From Nitrospinota bacterium (lineage in GTDB: Bacteria > Nitrospirota > Nitrospiria > Nitrospirales > UBA8639): DNA of 54,832 nt. Positions 15,904 through 27,715 of the stretch are shown here, one piece after another. A program made the translations under genes and the position numbers. Each line of letters begins with the position of its first letter. The stretch's first letter is position 1. The notes under the pieces are model-generated. The model saw only the letters and a list, made by a program, of their open reading frames with translations, was not told the DNA's origin and made no database searches. The stretch lies in the NCBI GenBank assembly GCA_022572725.1, contig JACZVJ010000004.1, positions 1 through 54,832 of the forward strand. Direction: 5' to 3'.

Positions 15904-16600
15904 AGGCAAGCCCTCTGCCTTCAGCACACTGATTTTGAGGGGCCCGGCATCTTTAGGACCTCGCTTTCCAGCCACCACTACGACGTTCGAACCTGCCTTG
16001 TGCCAGCAGAGGGTCTACTGTCAAATCCCGCGGATTTTCTCCTGATCATGGGAGGCCCTATGTCCGTGAATGATTCCGAGCCATGGATAATCAAGGAGAT
16101 TGAGTTTATTACGCACACGGTAAAACGCGGGGCCCCGGTCTTGGGGGTATGCTTAGGGTGCCCAACTATTGGCCAAGGGACTAGGAGCACCAGTGAAACC
16201 GGGGCCACCAGTGAAACCGGGGCCAAGGATGGAACTTGGGCCCAAGCTGATTACCGTTACCCAGGAAGGGCAGGGGGATCGGGTATTTAGCAACTTCCCA
16301 AAAACCTTTGAGGTGTTTCAATGGCATGGTGAAGGATTTGATCTCCCGGAGGGTGCTGTCTCTCTCGCCTCATCTGATTTGTATTCTCCTCAGGCCTTTC
16401 GATTTGGCCGTCGGGTGTATGGTCTTCTCTTTCATCTCGAGTTGGAAGCCAAGGGGATCGAAGCGTTATGCCGAGAATGCCCCGACGCTGTGCACCACGG
16501 TGGCACCACCCCAGAATTGTTGCTTTCAGCGGGATCCAAAATCCTGTCCCGTTGGCATGAATGGGTCGATCGACTGATTGCCCATATGTCTGTGAATTAG
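15904..16600 (+). pseudogene. Type 1 glutamine amidotransferase, decayed (lost start, frameshift)
   Basis: The family N-terminus LQHTDFEGPGIF is readable, but the codon where the initiator ATG should be (15904-15906) is AGG, and no other start lies in the open frame. The nucleophile motif CLGCQLLAKGLGA is only restored by removing one C from the CCC at 16161-16163; as it stands the frame shifts there. Downstream, in the new frame, FHLELE keeps the catalytic His and Glu. An 18-base in-frame duplication (16189-16224) follows the shift. Intact relatives are GMP synthase-like class I amidotransferases. Two independent lesions point to a true pseudogene; a sequencing error could explain only the C. 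Confidence 0.8.
16189..16224 (+). repeat. 18-bp exact tandem duplication in the amidotransferase pseudogene
   Basis: Two identical, adjacent 18-base units (16189-16206 and 16207-16224) repeat six codons (PVKPGP) in frame. This is likely a replication-slippage duplication in a gene no longer under selection. Confidence 0.9.
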
Positions 16601-16743
16601 CCAATCAATTCGCCTGCTCAAGTTTGCTGAGGCCGTCTTGAGCTTCCTTGATTACTCCAGGGCTGCTGAAGTAACGTGGGGCTTCCGTCAAGTTGGCCTA
16701 TTTTTTTGGCCTCGAACCAACGCAAAGAAGGGAGTACAGACGA

Positions 16744-17919
16744 ATGGGCGGATTCCCCATTACGTATGCGGAACGCATTCAGAAGCTACCACCGTACCTC
16801 TTTGCCGCCATCGATGAGATGAAGCAAAAGGCCATGGCGAGAGGCGTGGACATCATCAACCTCGGCATAGGCGATCCGGACTTGCCTACTCCAGCACCGA
16901 TCATCGATCGCCTCAAGAAAGCTGCGGCCGACCCCAAGCACCACCAGTACCCCTCATACGATGGAATGCTGTCATTTCGCACGGCGGTTTCCCGGTGGTA
17001 CAAAAAACGATTCGGGGTGACTGCGGACCCGGCCACGGAAGTGCTGACCCTCATTGGCTCCAAAGAGGGCATTGGGCATGTGCCCCTGGCGTTCATCGAT
17101 TCAGGAGATGTCGTCCTGGTGCCGAGCCCAGGTTATCCCGTCTACCCTGTGGCTGCCAGCTTTGCAGGTGGGACGTCCTACACCATGCCGCTCCTCAAGC
17201 AGAATGGGTTCCTGCCGGATTTGAATGCCATTCCCAAGGGCATCGCCCAGCGGGCCAAGCTCATGTTTCTCAATTCACCGAATAACCCCACTTCCGTGGT
17301 GGCCGACCAAGAATTCTTTAGTCGAGTTGTGGCTTTTGCACAGGAGCACCACATCATTGTCTGCCACGATGCCGCCTATTCGGAAATCTATTTCGACGGG
17401 AAACGACCCACGAGCTTTTTGGAAGCCGAAGGCGCGATGACCGTAGGGATCGAGTTTCATTCACTCTCAAAGACCTTTAACATGACCGGCTGGCGGATCG
17501 GGTTTGCCGTGGGGAACAGGGAAATCATAGCAGGCCTTGGAAAGGTGAAAAGCAATCTGGATTCCGGAGTATTTCAAGCTGTGCAGGAAGCAGGCATTAC
17601 CGCGCTGGATTCCGACGACCAACTGACAGAAGGACTCCGCAAAATTTATCAGGAACGACGGGATGTCCTCGTGCCGGGCCTTCAAGCACTTGGGCTGGAG
17701 TTGGACCCCCCAACTGCTGCCTTTTACGCATGGATCACAGTCCCAAAGGGATATACGTCTACCTCTTTCACTGCACATTTATTAGAAAAGGTAGGCATTG
17801 TGACCACGCCGGGGAATGGGTTTGGAGATCCAGGCGAGGGCTATATCCGCATGACGCTTACAACCTCGAAAGAACGGCTGGCGGAGGCTATTGAGCGAAT
17901 TCAAAAGGTGGGGTGGTAG
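16744..17919 (+). CDS. dapL: LL-diaminopimelate aminotransferase
   Basis: A 391-residue fold-type I PLP aminotransferase. Substrate and cofactor motifs include INLGIGDPDLPTP, the SPGYPVYP loop, LNSPNNPT, HDAAYSEIYFDG and the PLP lysine in HSLSKTFNMTGWRIGF. The N-terminus (RIQKLPPYLFAAIDEMK) is typical of the DapL group that makes LL-diaminopimelate directly from tetrahydrodipicolinate, bypassing the succinylase steps. General aspartate/alanine aminotransferases are close relatives, so the substrate is inferred. ATG 16744 follows a GAAGGGAG site; an upstream in-frame start at 16693 lacks one. Confidence 0.8.
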   Translation: MGGFPITYAERIQKLPPYLFAAIDEMKQKAMARGVDIINLGIGDPDLPTPAPIIDRLKKAAADPKHHQYPSYDGMLSFRTAVSRWYKKRFGVTADPATEVLTLIGSKEGIGHVPLAFIDSGDVVLVPSPGYPVYPVAASFAGGTSYTMPLLKQNGFLPDLNAIPKGIAQRAKLMFLNSPNNPTSVVADQEFFSRVVAFAQEHHIIVCHDAAYSEIYFDGKRPTSFLEAEGAMTVGIEFHSLSKTFNMTGWRIGFAVGNREIIAGLGKVKSNLDSGVFQAVQEAGITALDSDDQLTEGLRKIYQERRDVLVPGLQALGLELDPPTAAFYAWITVPKGYTSTSFTAHLLEKVGIVTTPGNGFGDPGEGYIRMTLTTSKERLAEAIERIQKVGW

Positions 17920-17979
17920 TTTGTCCTGTTAAAAATGAAGGTGAATGTATTTCTTAGACCAGAAATTCGGCAATCTTTT

Positions 17980-18003
17980 CCCTCTCCCCATTTGGGGAGA
18001 GGG
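17980..18003. repeat. Short palindrome (intergenic hairpin)
   Basis: Perfect 10-bp arms CCCTCTCCCC and GGGGAGAGGG with loop ATTT, between dapL and folK. This type of sequence is often repeated between genes in bacterial genomes; no T tract follows, so it is not a typical terminator. Confidence 0.7.
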
Positions 18004-18051
18004 TGAGGGGGATTCTGGGAATCCAGGAACTTGTCCCAACACCGGAAGACC

Positions 18052-18600
18052 ATGGGCCAAGAAACGGTCTTCATCGGCTTCGGGTCCAATATGGGTGATC
18101 GCCAGGATTTTTGTGATCGCGCCATCGCCCTCATGAACCTTCTACCCGCCTCCCAACTCACTGGAGTGTCCTCCTATTACGAAACAGAGCCCATCGATCC
18201 AACCAGTGAACTCGGCTCCACTTGGTTCTATAACGGCGTGGTCCGAATTGAAACCAAATTAACCCCGCGTAAGCTCTTGGAAATTTGTCAGGAAACGGAA
18301 CGCAGCCTTGGCCGAGATCCTGAACACCGCAAGGGGCCGCGGACCATGGACCTCGACATCTTGTTTTACGGACAGGAAAAGATTGACCAACCTGGGCTCA
18401 CCATCCCTCATCCCCGGCTGCACCTTCGCCGGTTTGTCTTAGTCCCCTTAGCGGAACTGGCTCCGGAATGGAACCACCCTACCTTCAATCAATCCGTCAA
18501 AGACCTGCTCGATTCACTCGACGACCCCGGTCAGGTCAGAAAATCGGACATCCTCCCAGGCTCCAGCTATGGAGCCCGTCCGACCTGTACCCCATCCTAA
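18052..18600 (+). CDS. folK: 2-amino-4-hydroxy-6-hydroxymethyldihydropteridine pyrophosphokinase
   Basis: HPPK transfers pyrophosphate from ATP to the pterin in folate synthesis. The protein (182 residues) shows FIGFGSNMGDR at the N-terminus and the family signature RKGPRTMDLDILFYG, with the two metal-binding aspartates in DLDIL, followed by IPHPRLHLRRFVL. ATG 18052 follows GGAAG; an upstream TTG would add seven residues. The stop codon abuts the ATG of panC, so the two are coupled. The C-terminal 20 residues are variable. Confidence 0.93.
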   Translation: MGQETVFIGFGSNMGDRQDFCDRAIALMNLLPASQLTGVSSYYETEPIDPTSELGSTWFYNGVVRIETKLTPRKLLEICQETERSLGRDPEHRKGPRTMDLDILFYGQEKIDQPGLTIPHPRLHLRRFVLVPLAELAPEWNHPTFNQSVKDLLDSLDDPGQVRKSDILPGSSYGARPTCTPS

Positions 18601-19452
18601 ATGCGCATTCTCCGCTCAGTCAGGGCCCTACAAGCCTGGAGGCGGCAGCAAATACCTCAAACAGGAACAATCGGCTTTGTCCCAACCATGGGCGCACTTC
18701 ATGAGGCCCACCGCCATCTTATTCAGCGGGCAAGGCACTCGTGCCAAACTGTGGTCGTCAGCATCTTCGTCAACCCCCTCCAATTTGGGCCGACTGAAGA
18801 CTACAAACGGTATCCCCGATCACTCAAAGCCGATACAGCCCTCTGCCGTGCTGAAGGGGTTGATGTTCTGTTTGTTCCGTCCTTAAAAGACATCTATCCA
18901 CCGGGATTTCAAACGAGGGTGACGGTGACCGAACTAGCCAACCGGTGGGAAGGGGAACACCGCCCAACCCACTTCCAGGGAGTCGTCACCGTCGTGTTCA
19001 AATTGCTTAACCTGGTTACACCGGGCTGGGTGTTTCTGGGCCAGAAGGATTACCAGCAAACGCTCTTGGTCCGGCAGCTTAGCAAAGATTTACACCTGGA
19101 CGTGAAAATCGCGATGTGCCCGACGGTGCGGGAACCAGACGGGCTGGCCCTCAGCTCCAGAAACCAGTACCTCACAGCAACGCACCGGCGAAAAGCGTCA
19201 CTCTTGTATCAGGCCCTGAAAGCAGGAAAAGGGGCAATTCAGAGAACCGGGTTAAGAAAGGCTGAAAAAATTCGGCAAGTGATGCTGAACCAATTGTCGG
19301 GGGAACCTCTCGTGTCGATAGAGTACCTCGCGGTGTGCGATGCTCAAACGCTCGAGCCGCTTCACCATGTCAAGGGTAGGGTGGTTCTCCTTGGAGCCAT
19401 CTGCCTGAGCAACGTGCGCCTAATTGACAATGTGGTTCTTCGGGTACCCTGA
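18601..19452 (+). CDS. panC: Pantothenate synthetase
   Basis: Joins pantoate and beta-alanine with ATP hydrolysis in coenzyme A synthesis. The 283-residue protein has the HIGH-type GFVPTMGALHEAH, VSIFVNPLQFGPTEDY, the FLGQKDYQQ segment and the LALSSRNQYL motif (KMSKS equivalent) of the family. It begins directly after the folK stop codon. The linker residue pattern is normal. No panB or panD neighbours. Confidence 0.94.
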   Translation: MRILRSVRALQAWRRQQIPQTGTIGFVPTMGALHEAHRHLIQRARHSCQTVVVSIFVNPLQFGPTEDYKRYPRSLKADTALCRAEGVDVLFVPSLKDIYPPGFQTRVTVTELANRWEGEHRPTHFQGVVTVVFKLLNLVTPGWVFLGQKDYQQTLLVRQLSKDLHLDVKIAMCPTVREPDGLALSSRNQYLTATHRRKASLLYQALKAGKGAIQRTGLRKAEKIRQVMLNQLSGEPLVSIEYLAVCDAQTLEPLHHVKGRVVLLGAICLSNVRLIDNVVLRVP

Positions 19453-19637
19453 AGTTCTTCCCCTGGCCATTTCTTGGACAATACCCCAAAAGGCCCCATC
19501 ACGTGGAAGCCATGGTGTCCTTCCGGTTCTAATTAAAGTCGATGGAAATTTAGGCGCTTTCCCACCCTCAGCCTTTCCCCTCTTTAAGCTTCTCTGATCC
19601 TCCGAATCTCATAAAACCTTTGGAGAAATGTTTCGTT

Positions 19638-20133
19638 TTAAGAATCATAAAATTCCTGAAGCCACTTTCGGATGTAGTCCAGGTGCACTGCCTCATTCTT
19701 CAAAAGAACGGATCGAACGTCTTCAAGGTCCCGGGGCCGTCCGGCAATGATTTTGTGAATAATGACGTCTTCCACTGAAGCAAAGTGAACTGCCGTGTCT
19801 TCCATTTTTACTTTCCGGACACGCCCCATTGCTCGCCGTTCATACAGGGGAAAAAAATGAAATCCACCCGAATCGCAGCAGCGGAATCTTCACAAGGAAA
19901 GACCATAGTTTCACGAGAAAACGTTTCCGCATCAACCATTGCTGAAGGTCAATACTTTTTACCATATCGATGACTTTGGAAAGGTTTTCGAGGTCAACCC
20001 CTAAAGTAATGTCGATGCCTTTGGTCAAGAGCGGTTCCCCATATAGGAGGACGGCTTGGCCCCCAATGACCATGTACGGGATTTCAGCCTTGTTGAGTGC
20101 CGTCGCGATCTTTACTAGCAGACGTTCGAACAT
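19638..20133 (-). pseudogene. Nucleotidyltransferase (AbiEii/DUF6036-like), frameshifted
   Basis: The N-terminal part, from ATG 20133, shows the nucleotidyltransferase start NKAEIPYMVIGGQAVLLYGE and the metal-binding D-x-D region as GIDITLGVD. After about residue 65 the frame is lost; the next segment (ETFSRETMVFPCEDSAAAIR) is readable one frame over, and the last (ERRAMGRVRKVKMED, then ASVEDVIIHKIIAGRPRDLE) in a third frame. Each shift corresponds to one missing base, near 19940 and at the T/C run near 19850. Intact relatives are toxin-antitoxin-type or orphan nucleotidyltransferases. It follows the decayed small gene at 20084-20320. Confidence 0.8.
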
Positions 20134-20320
20134 TGATCACCTTGGCCAGGCGAATGTCGATCTCGATTCCTTCGAGAGGATCCTTGAGCGGGAACACCCC
20201 GAGGGATCAAGCCTCCCGGTACAGGGCCTCAAAGATTTGTCAATTGCGGAAATAATCCGGGTGGGTTCAACGGAGAAGAGAGTTCTCGAAGTTTTTGACC
20301 AGCTCAGGGTTCTTTAGCAT
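20084..20320 (-). pseudogene. Remnant of the small partner gene of the nucleotidyltransferase
   Basis: Starts as MLKNPELVKNFENSLLR then stops at TGA. The rest can be read only in other frames: NPPGLFPQL, then FEALYREA, an in-frame TGA, and SLGVFPLKDPLEGIEIDIRL. The pattern matches the short helical protein often encoded just upstream of such nucleotidyltransferases, as I recall it; the name of the family is not certain. It overlaps the start of the nucleotidyltransferase remnant by 50 bases, as the intact pair would. Confidence 0.5.
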
Positions 20321-20373
20321 TTTCCATCCCAATTGAATGCCTGTGCATTTTATCCATTTGACAATCCTTCACC

Positions 20374-20523
20374 TCAACCGTCCTGCGCTTGGCCTTTGGC
20401 CCGGCCTCGCACGAATTGCTTCCGGTTTTCTTCTTGGACAATTCCCTGGCAGGCCTCACACAACTCCCCATGACCTTCGGTTATAAAGACTTCCACCAAT
20501 TCCCCGCAGCGATCACAGATCAT
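20374..20523 (-). CDS. Zinc-ribbon small protein (49 aa)
   Basis: A 49-residue protein with two CxxC pairs, CDRC (3-6) and CEAC (24-27), spaced as a one-metal zinc ribbon, then a basic helix rich in K, R and Q. ATG 20523 follows two GGAG sequences. It lies 62 bases after lspA on the same strand and may be the last gene of the ileS-lspA operon. Zinc ribbons of this size often belong to DksA/TraR-like or nucleic-acid-binding proteins, but no specific family is evident. Confidence 0.7.
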   Translation of the reverse strand: MICDRCGELVEVFITEGHGELCEACQGIVQEENRKQFVRGRAKGQAQDG

Positions 20524-20585
20524 GGTCTCCGCTCCGTAAAGCTAAAAGGGTCATTTTGGCAGGCCAGGGGAGCACAAGCGGACGA

Positions 20586-21116
20586 TCAGGACTGATTCTC
20601 CTGTGGAGCGGGTTCACTCGCTGGACTCCCTTTCTTTTTTTCCATCGCAAACAAAATGAGGAGGGAGATTACCCCAACGGTGATGGCGCTATCAGCCACA
20701 TTGAAGGCCGGCCAATGATACACTCCCACATAAAAGTCCAGGAAATCCACCACTTCTCCAAACCGTAACCGATCGATTAAATTCCCAATGGCACCGCCGA
20801 AAATACTCGCGATAGTGAGATGGCCCCACCAGTCTTCCAATCGGAGCCGATAGAAAATCGTCCCCAGGAGCCCCAAGGCAAATATCGAGGTTATCACAAA
20901 AAACACGGTGCGGAACGCGCTGCTGCTCGAAGCGAAAATGCCGAATGCCGCCCCTGGGTTTCGGATGTAGGTCAAGTTAAAAAGCCGGGGAATAACGGGA
21001 ATTGACTCATGCAAATACATCGTGTGCATGATATAGGCCTTTGTTGCCTGATCCAAGGCCACAATGGCCAGGCTGACCACGGCCAGGAGGGAATACCGGT
21101 GTGGCAATGCGGTCAT
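20586..21116 (-). CDS. lspA: Lipoprotein signal peptidase (signal peptidase II)
   Basis: Inner-membrane aspartyl protease that cleaves lipoprotein signal peptides after lipidation; this window encodes several lipoproteins. The 176-residue protein has four predicted membrane helices and the signatures [17 protein letters not shown] and VVDFLDF then [11 protein letters not shown], with catalytic aspartates D115 and D142. The start overlaps the ileS stop by four bases, giving the common ileS-lspA pairing. The C-terminal tail is charged and variable. Confidence 0.95.
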   Translation of the reverse strand: MTALPHRYSLLAVVSLAIVALDQATKAYIMHTMYLHESIPVIPRLFNLTYIRNPGAAFGIFASSSSAFRTVFFVITSIFALGLLGTIFYRLRLEDWWGHLTIASIFGGAIGNLIDRLRFGEVVDFLDFYVGVYHWPAFNVADSAITVGVISLLILFAMEKKKGSPASEPAPQENQS

Positions 21117-23974
21117 CCGACCACCTCAACACAGCGGTTGCACAAGGTGGGATGCTGGGTGGAGGTGCCAACTGAAGGCCGGTAGTTCCAGCACCGTTCA
21201 CACTTCTGGTCTTTGGCTTTCTCGACATTCACCATCACCCCTAAGGTGGGATCAGCGGTTGGATGCCCATTGGCAGGTTCGATGTGGACCTCCTCCAATG
21301 TCACCTGGGAAACAATGAACAGGGTGGGGAGGTCTTGCTCGTACATCTTCAAGAACGTGTAGCGGTCACCCTGTGTGTGGAGAACCACTTTGGCCTCCAG
21401 GGAGGAGCCAATGATTTTCTCCCTTCTCTGCTGTTCCAGTGCACCTAGAACTAAAGCTCGGACCGCTAACAACTCTTTCCAATTCTTTTCCAAGGTTTCT
21501 TGATTTCCCAAGGGCACCGGCGAGGGGAAAGACGCTAAATGGACACTTGGCACTTCCTGGTTTTCCAGGACGGCCTTTGGGAGCATTTGCCAAATTTCCT
21601 CGGCGGTAAAGCTGAGGATCGGCGCCATGAGCTTGGCCAAATCCACGAGGATTTCCAGCAACACCATCTGTGAGCCGCGCCGCAGTGGAGATTCCTTGGG
21701 AAAGGTGTACAGCCGATCTTTCAAAATATCCAAGTAGGTGGCGCTCATATCCACGGCGCAAAAGTAATCCAGCTCGTGCACGATTTGGCGAAAGTCAAAC
21801 GTTTCGTAACTTCTTCGCACATTGGCAATCAGATTGCTCAGTCGCAGAAGAGCCCAGCGGTCTAGCTCAGGTAACTGCTCAACTGGCCGTGCATGGATAG
21901 CGGGGTCATAATCGTACAAATTGCTGAGCAGGTACCGGCAGGTGTTCCGGATTTTCCGATAGGCCTCTACCAACTGCTTCAAAATTTCCGGGGAGAGGCG
22001 AAGGTCTTCCTGGTAATCCTGCGCAGCGACCCACAAACGAAGAATTTCGGCTCCGTATTGCTTCATGACTTCCTGAGGGGTCACGACGTTTCCGGCCGAC
22101 TTGGACATTTTTCTCCCTGCGCCATCGACCACGAACCCATGGGTCAACACAGCTTGGTAGGGCGCCCGTTTATCCGTCGTGACTGAAGCCAGCAGAGCGC
22201 TATGAAACCACCCACGGTGTTGGTCCGAACCCTCCAAATACAGGCTGGCCGGCCACCAACCCGGACCTCGTGGTTTTAACACCGCGGCATGGCTCACGCC
22301 GGATTCAAACCAGACATCCAGAATGTCTTGCTCCTTTTTAAACTCCGATCCTCCACAATTCCGACAGGAGGTTCCTGGGGGCATCAACTCTTCGGTGGTC
22401 TTCTGAAACCACACATCGGCTCCACTCTCTCCAACCAGATCGGCAATGTGGGTAATGACCTTGGGGTCGGCCAAGGTCGCCTCGCACTTCATACACGTAA
22501 AACATGGAATCGGGGTACCCCAGGTCCGTTGTCGGGAGAGACACCAGTCGGGCCGGTTGGCGATCATGCCATAGATCCGGTCTCGACCTCTTGATGGGAT
22601 CCACTTGACTTGGTCGATTTCCTTCAGAGCCCGGGCGCGCAAATCATCCTTCTCCATTGACACAAACCACTGTTGGGTGGCTCGGAAAATGACCGGGTTT
22701 TTGCACCGCCAACAATGCGGGTAGGAATGGTCCAGGAAGCCTTGGCCGGCCAACACCCCCCGGTGCTTTAATTTTTCAATAATTGTGGGGTTGGCCTTCA
22801 AAACATGCTGTCCCCCGACATCCTCAACACTATCTTCGAAGCGTCCGTCATCACGGACGGGTACCACAACCTCGATAGGTTGGGAGACTTTGCCCCCCCC
22901 CATACTGGCGTTATATTTGAGCGCCAGGAGATAATCCTCCATGCCATGGCCTGGGGCAATATGGACACAGCCTGTCCCCTGATCCAGGGTTACAAACTCT
23001 CCCAGTAAAAGGGGAGAAAGGCCTTGAGTCAACGGGCGCCGACAGAGAACGCCCTCAAATCCCTCTTTCCCTTTTTGAGTTCCAAGAATTTGGTAGTTTG
23101 TCATCCGACAGGCCTTGGTCACCTCTCCTACTAACTTTTCGGCAATGATCCATACCTCTTCTCCAACTTGAACGAAGGCGTAATCAAGGTCCGGATGCAG
23201 GGCGAGCGCTTGATTGGCTGGAAGCGTCCAGGGAGTGGTGGTCCAAATCACGATGGAAACCGTTTTGACCGTAGAGGAAATGGAAACCCCTAACCACTTT
23301 TCCAGCGCGTCACCCGGATTTCTCCATTCCATGGGGAACTTTACGTAAATGGATGGGGAGGTGTGGTCTTCGTACTCCACCTCTGCCTCCGCTAAAGCGG
23401 TTTGATCAACCGTGCACCAGAGGACAGGTTTCAGGCCTTTATAGACACCTCCTTTTTCGACAAACTTCCCAAATTCCCGGATGATGGCTGCTTCATACTC
23501 CCGATCCATGGTGAGGTAAGGGAGTTCCCAATCCCCCAAGACTCCCAACCGTTGAAATTCCTCCCGCTGGATTCGATAGAACTTCTCAGCATAGTCCCGG
23601 CATAACCGCCGCAGTTCGACCGCACTCAGACCTTTCTTTTTTGGTCCTAGCTCCTTGGTGATCTGATGCTCAATCGGGAGACCATGGCAGTCCCAACCCG
23701 GAACATAGGGGGCTTGGTACCCCTCCATCGTTTTGGATTTGACGATGATGTCTTTGAGAATTTTATTGAGGGCATGACCAATGTGAATATGGCCATTGGC
23801 ATAAGGTGGGCCGTCATGGAGGAGGTAGAGTGGCCGACCGGTTCCTGCCTCTTGAATCCGGTGATACAGCTTTTGCTCAGCCCACCTTGCAAGGATTTCA
23901 GGCTCCCGCTGGGAGAGGTTGGCCTTCATGGGGAAACCCGTCTGGGGCAAATTAAGGGTCGCTTTGTAATCCAT
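21113..23974 (-). CDS. ileS: Isoleucyl-tRNA synthetase
   Basis: Class I aminoacyl-tRNA synthetase of 953 residues. The HIGH motif is GHIHIGH (61-67), and KMSKS appears as [10 protein letters not shown] about two thirds along. The editing domain (CP1) includes the [11 protein letters not shown] region. The C-terminus carries the zinc motif CERCWNYRP with a second pair CNRC, typical of the bacterial mupirocin-sensitive type. Translationally coupled to lspA. Confidence 0.96.
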   Translation of the reverse strand: MDYKATLNLPQTGFPMKANLSQREPEILARWAEQKLYHRIQEAGTGRPLYLLHDGPPYANGHIHIGHALNKILKDIIVKSKTMEGYQAPYVPGWDCHGLPIEHQITKELGPKKKGLSAVELRRLCRDYAEKFYRIQREEFQRLGVLGDWELPYLTMDREYEAAIIREFGKFVEKGGVYKGLKPVLWCTVDQTALAEAEVEYEDHTSPSIYVKFPMEWRNPGDALEKWLGVSISSTVKTVSIVIWTTTPWTLPANQALALHPDLDYAFVQVGEEVWIIAEKLVGEVTKACRMTNYQILGTQKGKEGFEGVLCRRPLTQGLSPLLLGEFVTLDQGTGCVHIAPGHGMEDYLLALKYNASMGGGKVSQPIEVVVPVRDDGRFEDSVEDVGGQHVLKANPTIIEKLKHRGVLAGQGFLDHSYPHCWRCKNPVIFRATQQWFVSMEKDDLRARALKEIDQVKWIPSRGRDRIYGMIANRPDWCLSRQRTWGTPIPCFTCMKCEATLADPKVITHIADLVGESGADVWFQKTTEELMPPGTSCRNCGGSEFKKEQDILDVWFESGVSHAAVLKPRGPGWWPASLYLEGSDQHRGWFHSALLASVTTDKRAPYQAVLTHGFVVDGAGRKMSKSAGNVVTPQEVMKQYGAEILRLWVAAQDYQEDLRLSPEILKQLVEAYRKIRNTCRYLLSNLYDYDPAIHARPVEQLPELDRWALLRLSNLIANVRRSYETFDFRQIVHELDYFCAVDMSATYLDILKDRLYTFPKESPLRRGSQMVLLEILVDLAKLMAPILSFTAEEIWQMLPKAVLENQEVPSVHLASFPSPVPLGNQETLEKNWKELLAVRALVLGALEQQRREKIIGSSLEAKVVLHTQGDRYTFLKMYEQDLPTLFIVSQVTLEEVHIEPANGHPTADPTLGVMVNVEKAKDQKCERCWNYRPSVGTSTQHPTLCNRCVEVVG

Positions 23975-24133
23975 GTGGGGGAGGTATCGGTTGGCTTGGT
24001 TTGGTTAGAAGGGCATTCTAACGGGCCACTGGAGACCGGTCAAACAAAGGCTGGGCCTCAATGAACCTGCTTTGGGGGTTTTATTCTGGAAATCTTGTGG
24101 GAGAATCGAAAGCCCTAGCCGGCAAGCACAGGA

Positions 24134-25237
24134 TCAGCACAGAGCCATCATACGGTCCAGCGCGACCCTTGCAGGGGCTTTGTCATCATCGGGGACGGAA
24201 ATGTGATTGACCACATGGCCTTGAACAAGATTTTCCATGCTCCAGCATAGATGAACCGCGTCAATGCGAAACATCGTCGCGCACCGGCAGACCATGGGAG
24301 AAAGGAAGAAAACCTGCTTGTCAGTTTGCTCATTTTTCAGGCGATTGACCAAGTTTAACTCGGTCCCAACGGCCCAAGAGGTTCCCGCAGGAGCCTGGCT
24401 CACGGTTCGAATGATAAATTCAGTTGACCCGACCAAATCTGCCTGATTGACGACATTCTCATGACATTCGGGATGCACAATCACCTGAATGCCGGGGTAA
24501 GTCCTCCGGAAATAGGCCACATGGGCGGGTTGAAACATTTGGTGAACGCTGCAATGACCCTTCCACAGAATGAGCCTGGCCTTGCGGATTGCCTCTGGTG
24601 TGTTTCCTCCACAGGTCAGAAAAGGATCCCAGACAATCATTTGATCTCGAGGGAGCCCCATTTTATTCGCGACGTTGCGACCCAAGTGCTCGTCGGGGAA
24701 AAAAAGGATCTTTTCTCGGCGTGCCCAACACCACTCCATTACCACCCGCGCATTAGACGAGGTGCAGGTGATTCCACCGTGTTCCCCACAAAATGCTTTG
24801 AGGACAGCCGCCGAATTCACGTAAACAGCCGGTGTCACGGCCTCTTCGACTTGGAGGACCTGCCCTAGCTCCTCCCAGCATTGATCCACCTGCTCAATCG
24901 CGGCCATATCAGCCATGGAACACCCAGCCGCCAGGTCCGGAAGGATCACCGTTTGATTTGACCGACTAAGAATATCAGCGGTTTCTGCCATAAAGTGGAC
25001 CCCGCAAAATACTACAAAGGGATGGTGCGATCGGGTGGCTGCCATTTTCGACAATATCAAGGAATCCCCCCTAAGGTCCGCATGGACAATGACCTCATCC
25101 CGCTGATAGTTGTGCCCCAGCACTAGGACCTGCTCCCCAAGCACTCCTTTAGCGGTCACCGTTCGTTGGAACAGTTCCTCGGGAGACAGCGCCTGGTAAT
25201 TCGCAATCGGCAACGCTAGTGTTTCCAATGTATTCAC
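24134..25237 (-). CDS. nadA: Quinolinate synthase
   Basis: Condenses iminoaspartate with dihydroxyacetone phosphate to quinolinate; partner of NadB at 9365-10996. The [4Fe-4S] ligands are likely C106 (LAAGCSMAD), C258 (VHPECHENV) and C317 or C319 (PMVCRC). HNYQRDEV near the start and TCTSSNA are also typical. 367 residues from a GTG start (25237) with AGAGGTG five bases upstream. The nadC gene is not here. It is divergent from the thiamin locus. Confidence 0.94.
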   Translation of the reverse strand: MNTLETLALPIANYQALSPEELFQRTVTAKGVLGEQVLVLGHNYQRDEVIVHADLRGDSLILSKMAATRSHHPFVVFCGVHFMAETADILSRSNQTVILPDLAAGCSMADMAAIEQVDQCWEELGQVLQVEEAVTPAVYVNSAAVLKAFCGEHGGITCTSSNARVVMEWCWARREKILFFPDEHLGRNVANKMGLPRDQMIVWDPFLTCGGNTPEAIRKARLILWKGHCSVHQMFQPAHVAYFRRTYPGIQVIVHPECHENVVNQADLVGSTEFIIRTVSQAPAGTSWAVGTELNLVNRLKNEQTDKQVFFLSPMVCRCATMFRIDAVHLCWSMENLVQGHVVNHISVPDDDKAPARVALDRMMALC

Positions 25238-25330
25238 GAATACACCTCTATCCTCTCATACCTCATTATAACTTCAACACCGTCATTCTAAAATACAGAT
25301 GGTGGTTCCCGCTAACCAGTGGAGAAAGCA

Positions 25331-25406
25331 ATGCTAGGGAATTCTAACAAATATTCCCTTTCTTATAAATGCTAGGGAATTCTAACAAATATTCCCTTTC
25401 TTATAA
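25331..25406. repeat. 38-bp exact tandem duplication upstream of the thiamin locus
   Basis: Units 25331-25368 and 25369-25406 are identical. Each holds a small inverted repeat (GGGAAT...ATTCCC) and ends in TTATAA; the second copy continues to TTATAAT, a perfect -10 (TATAAT). No good -35 precedes either. Confidence 0.9.
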
Positions 25407-25515
25407 TAGTCGGGGAATAGGGGATCTTGCCCTGACCGCCTTCCTCGTTCATTCTAGAAAGCTTCCCTATAGGTCCCTTTGCCTACCTTCCCTAATGGGT
25501 AGGCCAAAAAGCCAA

Positions 25516-25545
25516 TTGACAAATGAAAAATTTCAGGGGTACGAT
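25516..25545 (+). promoter_or_regulatory. Sigma70-type promoter of the thiC operon
   Basis: Perfect TTGACA (25516-25521), 18-base spacer, TACGAT (25540-25545). The expected start near 25551-25553 coincides with the first stem of the TPP riboswitch. Confidence 0.7.
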
Positions 25546-25548
25546 GTT

Positions 25549-25641
25549 ACCCTATACGAGGCTAGGGGGGCCGAAAGGCTGAGAGTCGACTTCGGAGACA
25601 ACCCTTAACACCTGAACTGGGTAATACCAGCGTAGGGAAGC
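25549..25641 (+). promoter_or_regulatory. TPP riboswitch (THI element)
   Basis: The conserved core is present: GGCTGAGAG, then ACCCTTAACACCTGAACTGG, GTAATACCAGCG and TAGGGAAG. The first stem pairs CCCTAT near 25550 with the TAGGG near 25633. Binding of thiamin pyrophosphate is expected to lower expression of thiC and the downstream genes. It is followed by an intrinsic terminator, so control is probably by transcription termination. Confidence 0.95.
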
Positions 25642-25670
25642 GGCCACCAGCTTGAAAAGGGAACTGCGAG

Positions 25671-25698
25671 CCGCACTCTTTCTGGTGCGGTTTTTTTT
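25671..25698 (+). terminator. Riboswitch-controlled intrinsic terminator
   Basis: CCGCAC pairs with GTGCGG (25671-25690 overall) and is followed by eight T (25691-25698). It lies 68 bases before the thiC ATG, the usual place for the expression platform of a terminating riboswitch. Confidence 0.85.
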
Positions 25699-25753
25699 AC
25701 CTGAAATACCTTGCCAGGCATAGGCTCCAAACATCATTTTTCTGCACAGGTGA

Positions 25754-27706
<1,953 letters not shown>

Positions 27707-27715
27707 GAGTTACAC

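Noticed and set aside
16169-16600. Separate intact gene for the second half of the amidotransferase
   Set aside because: It lacks the N-terminal half of the fold and the nucleophile region. It is the shifted remainder of one gene.
17980-18003. Terminator of dapL
   Set aside because: Perfect stem but no T tract on either side, apart from four T before it. It is listed as a palindrome only.
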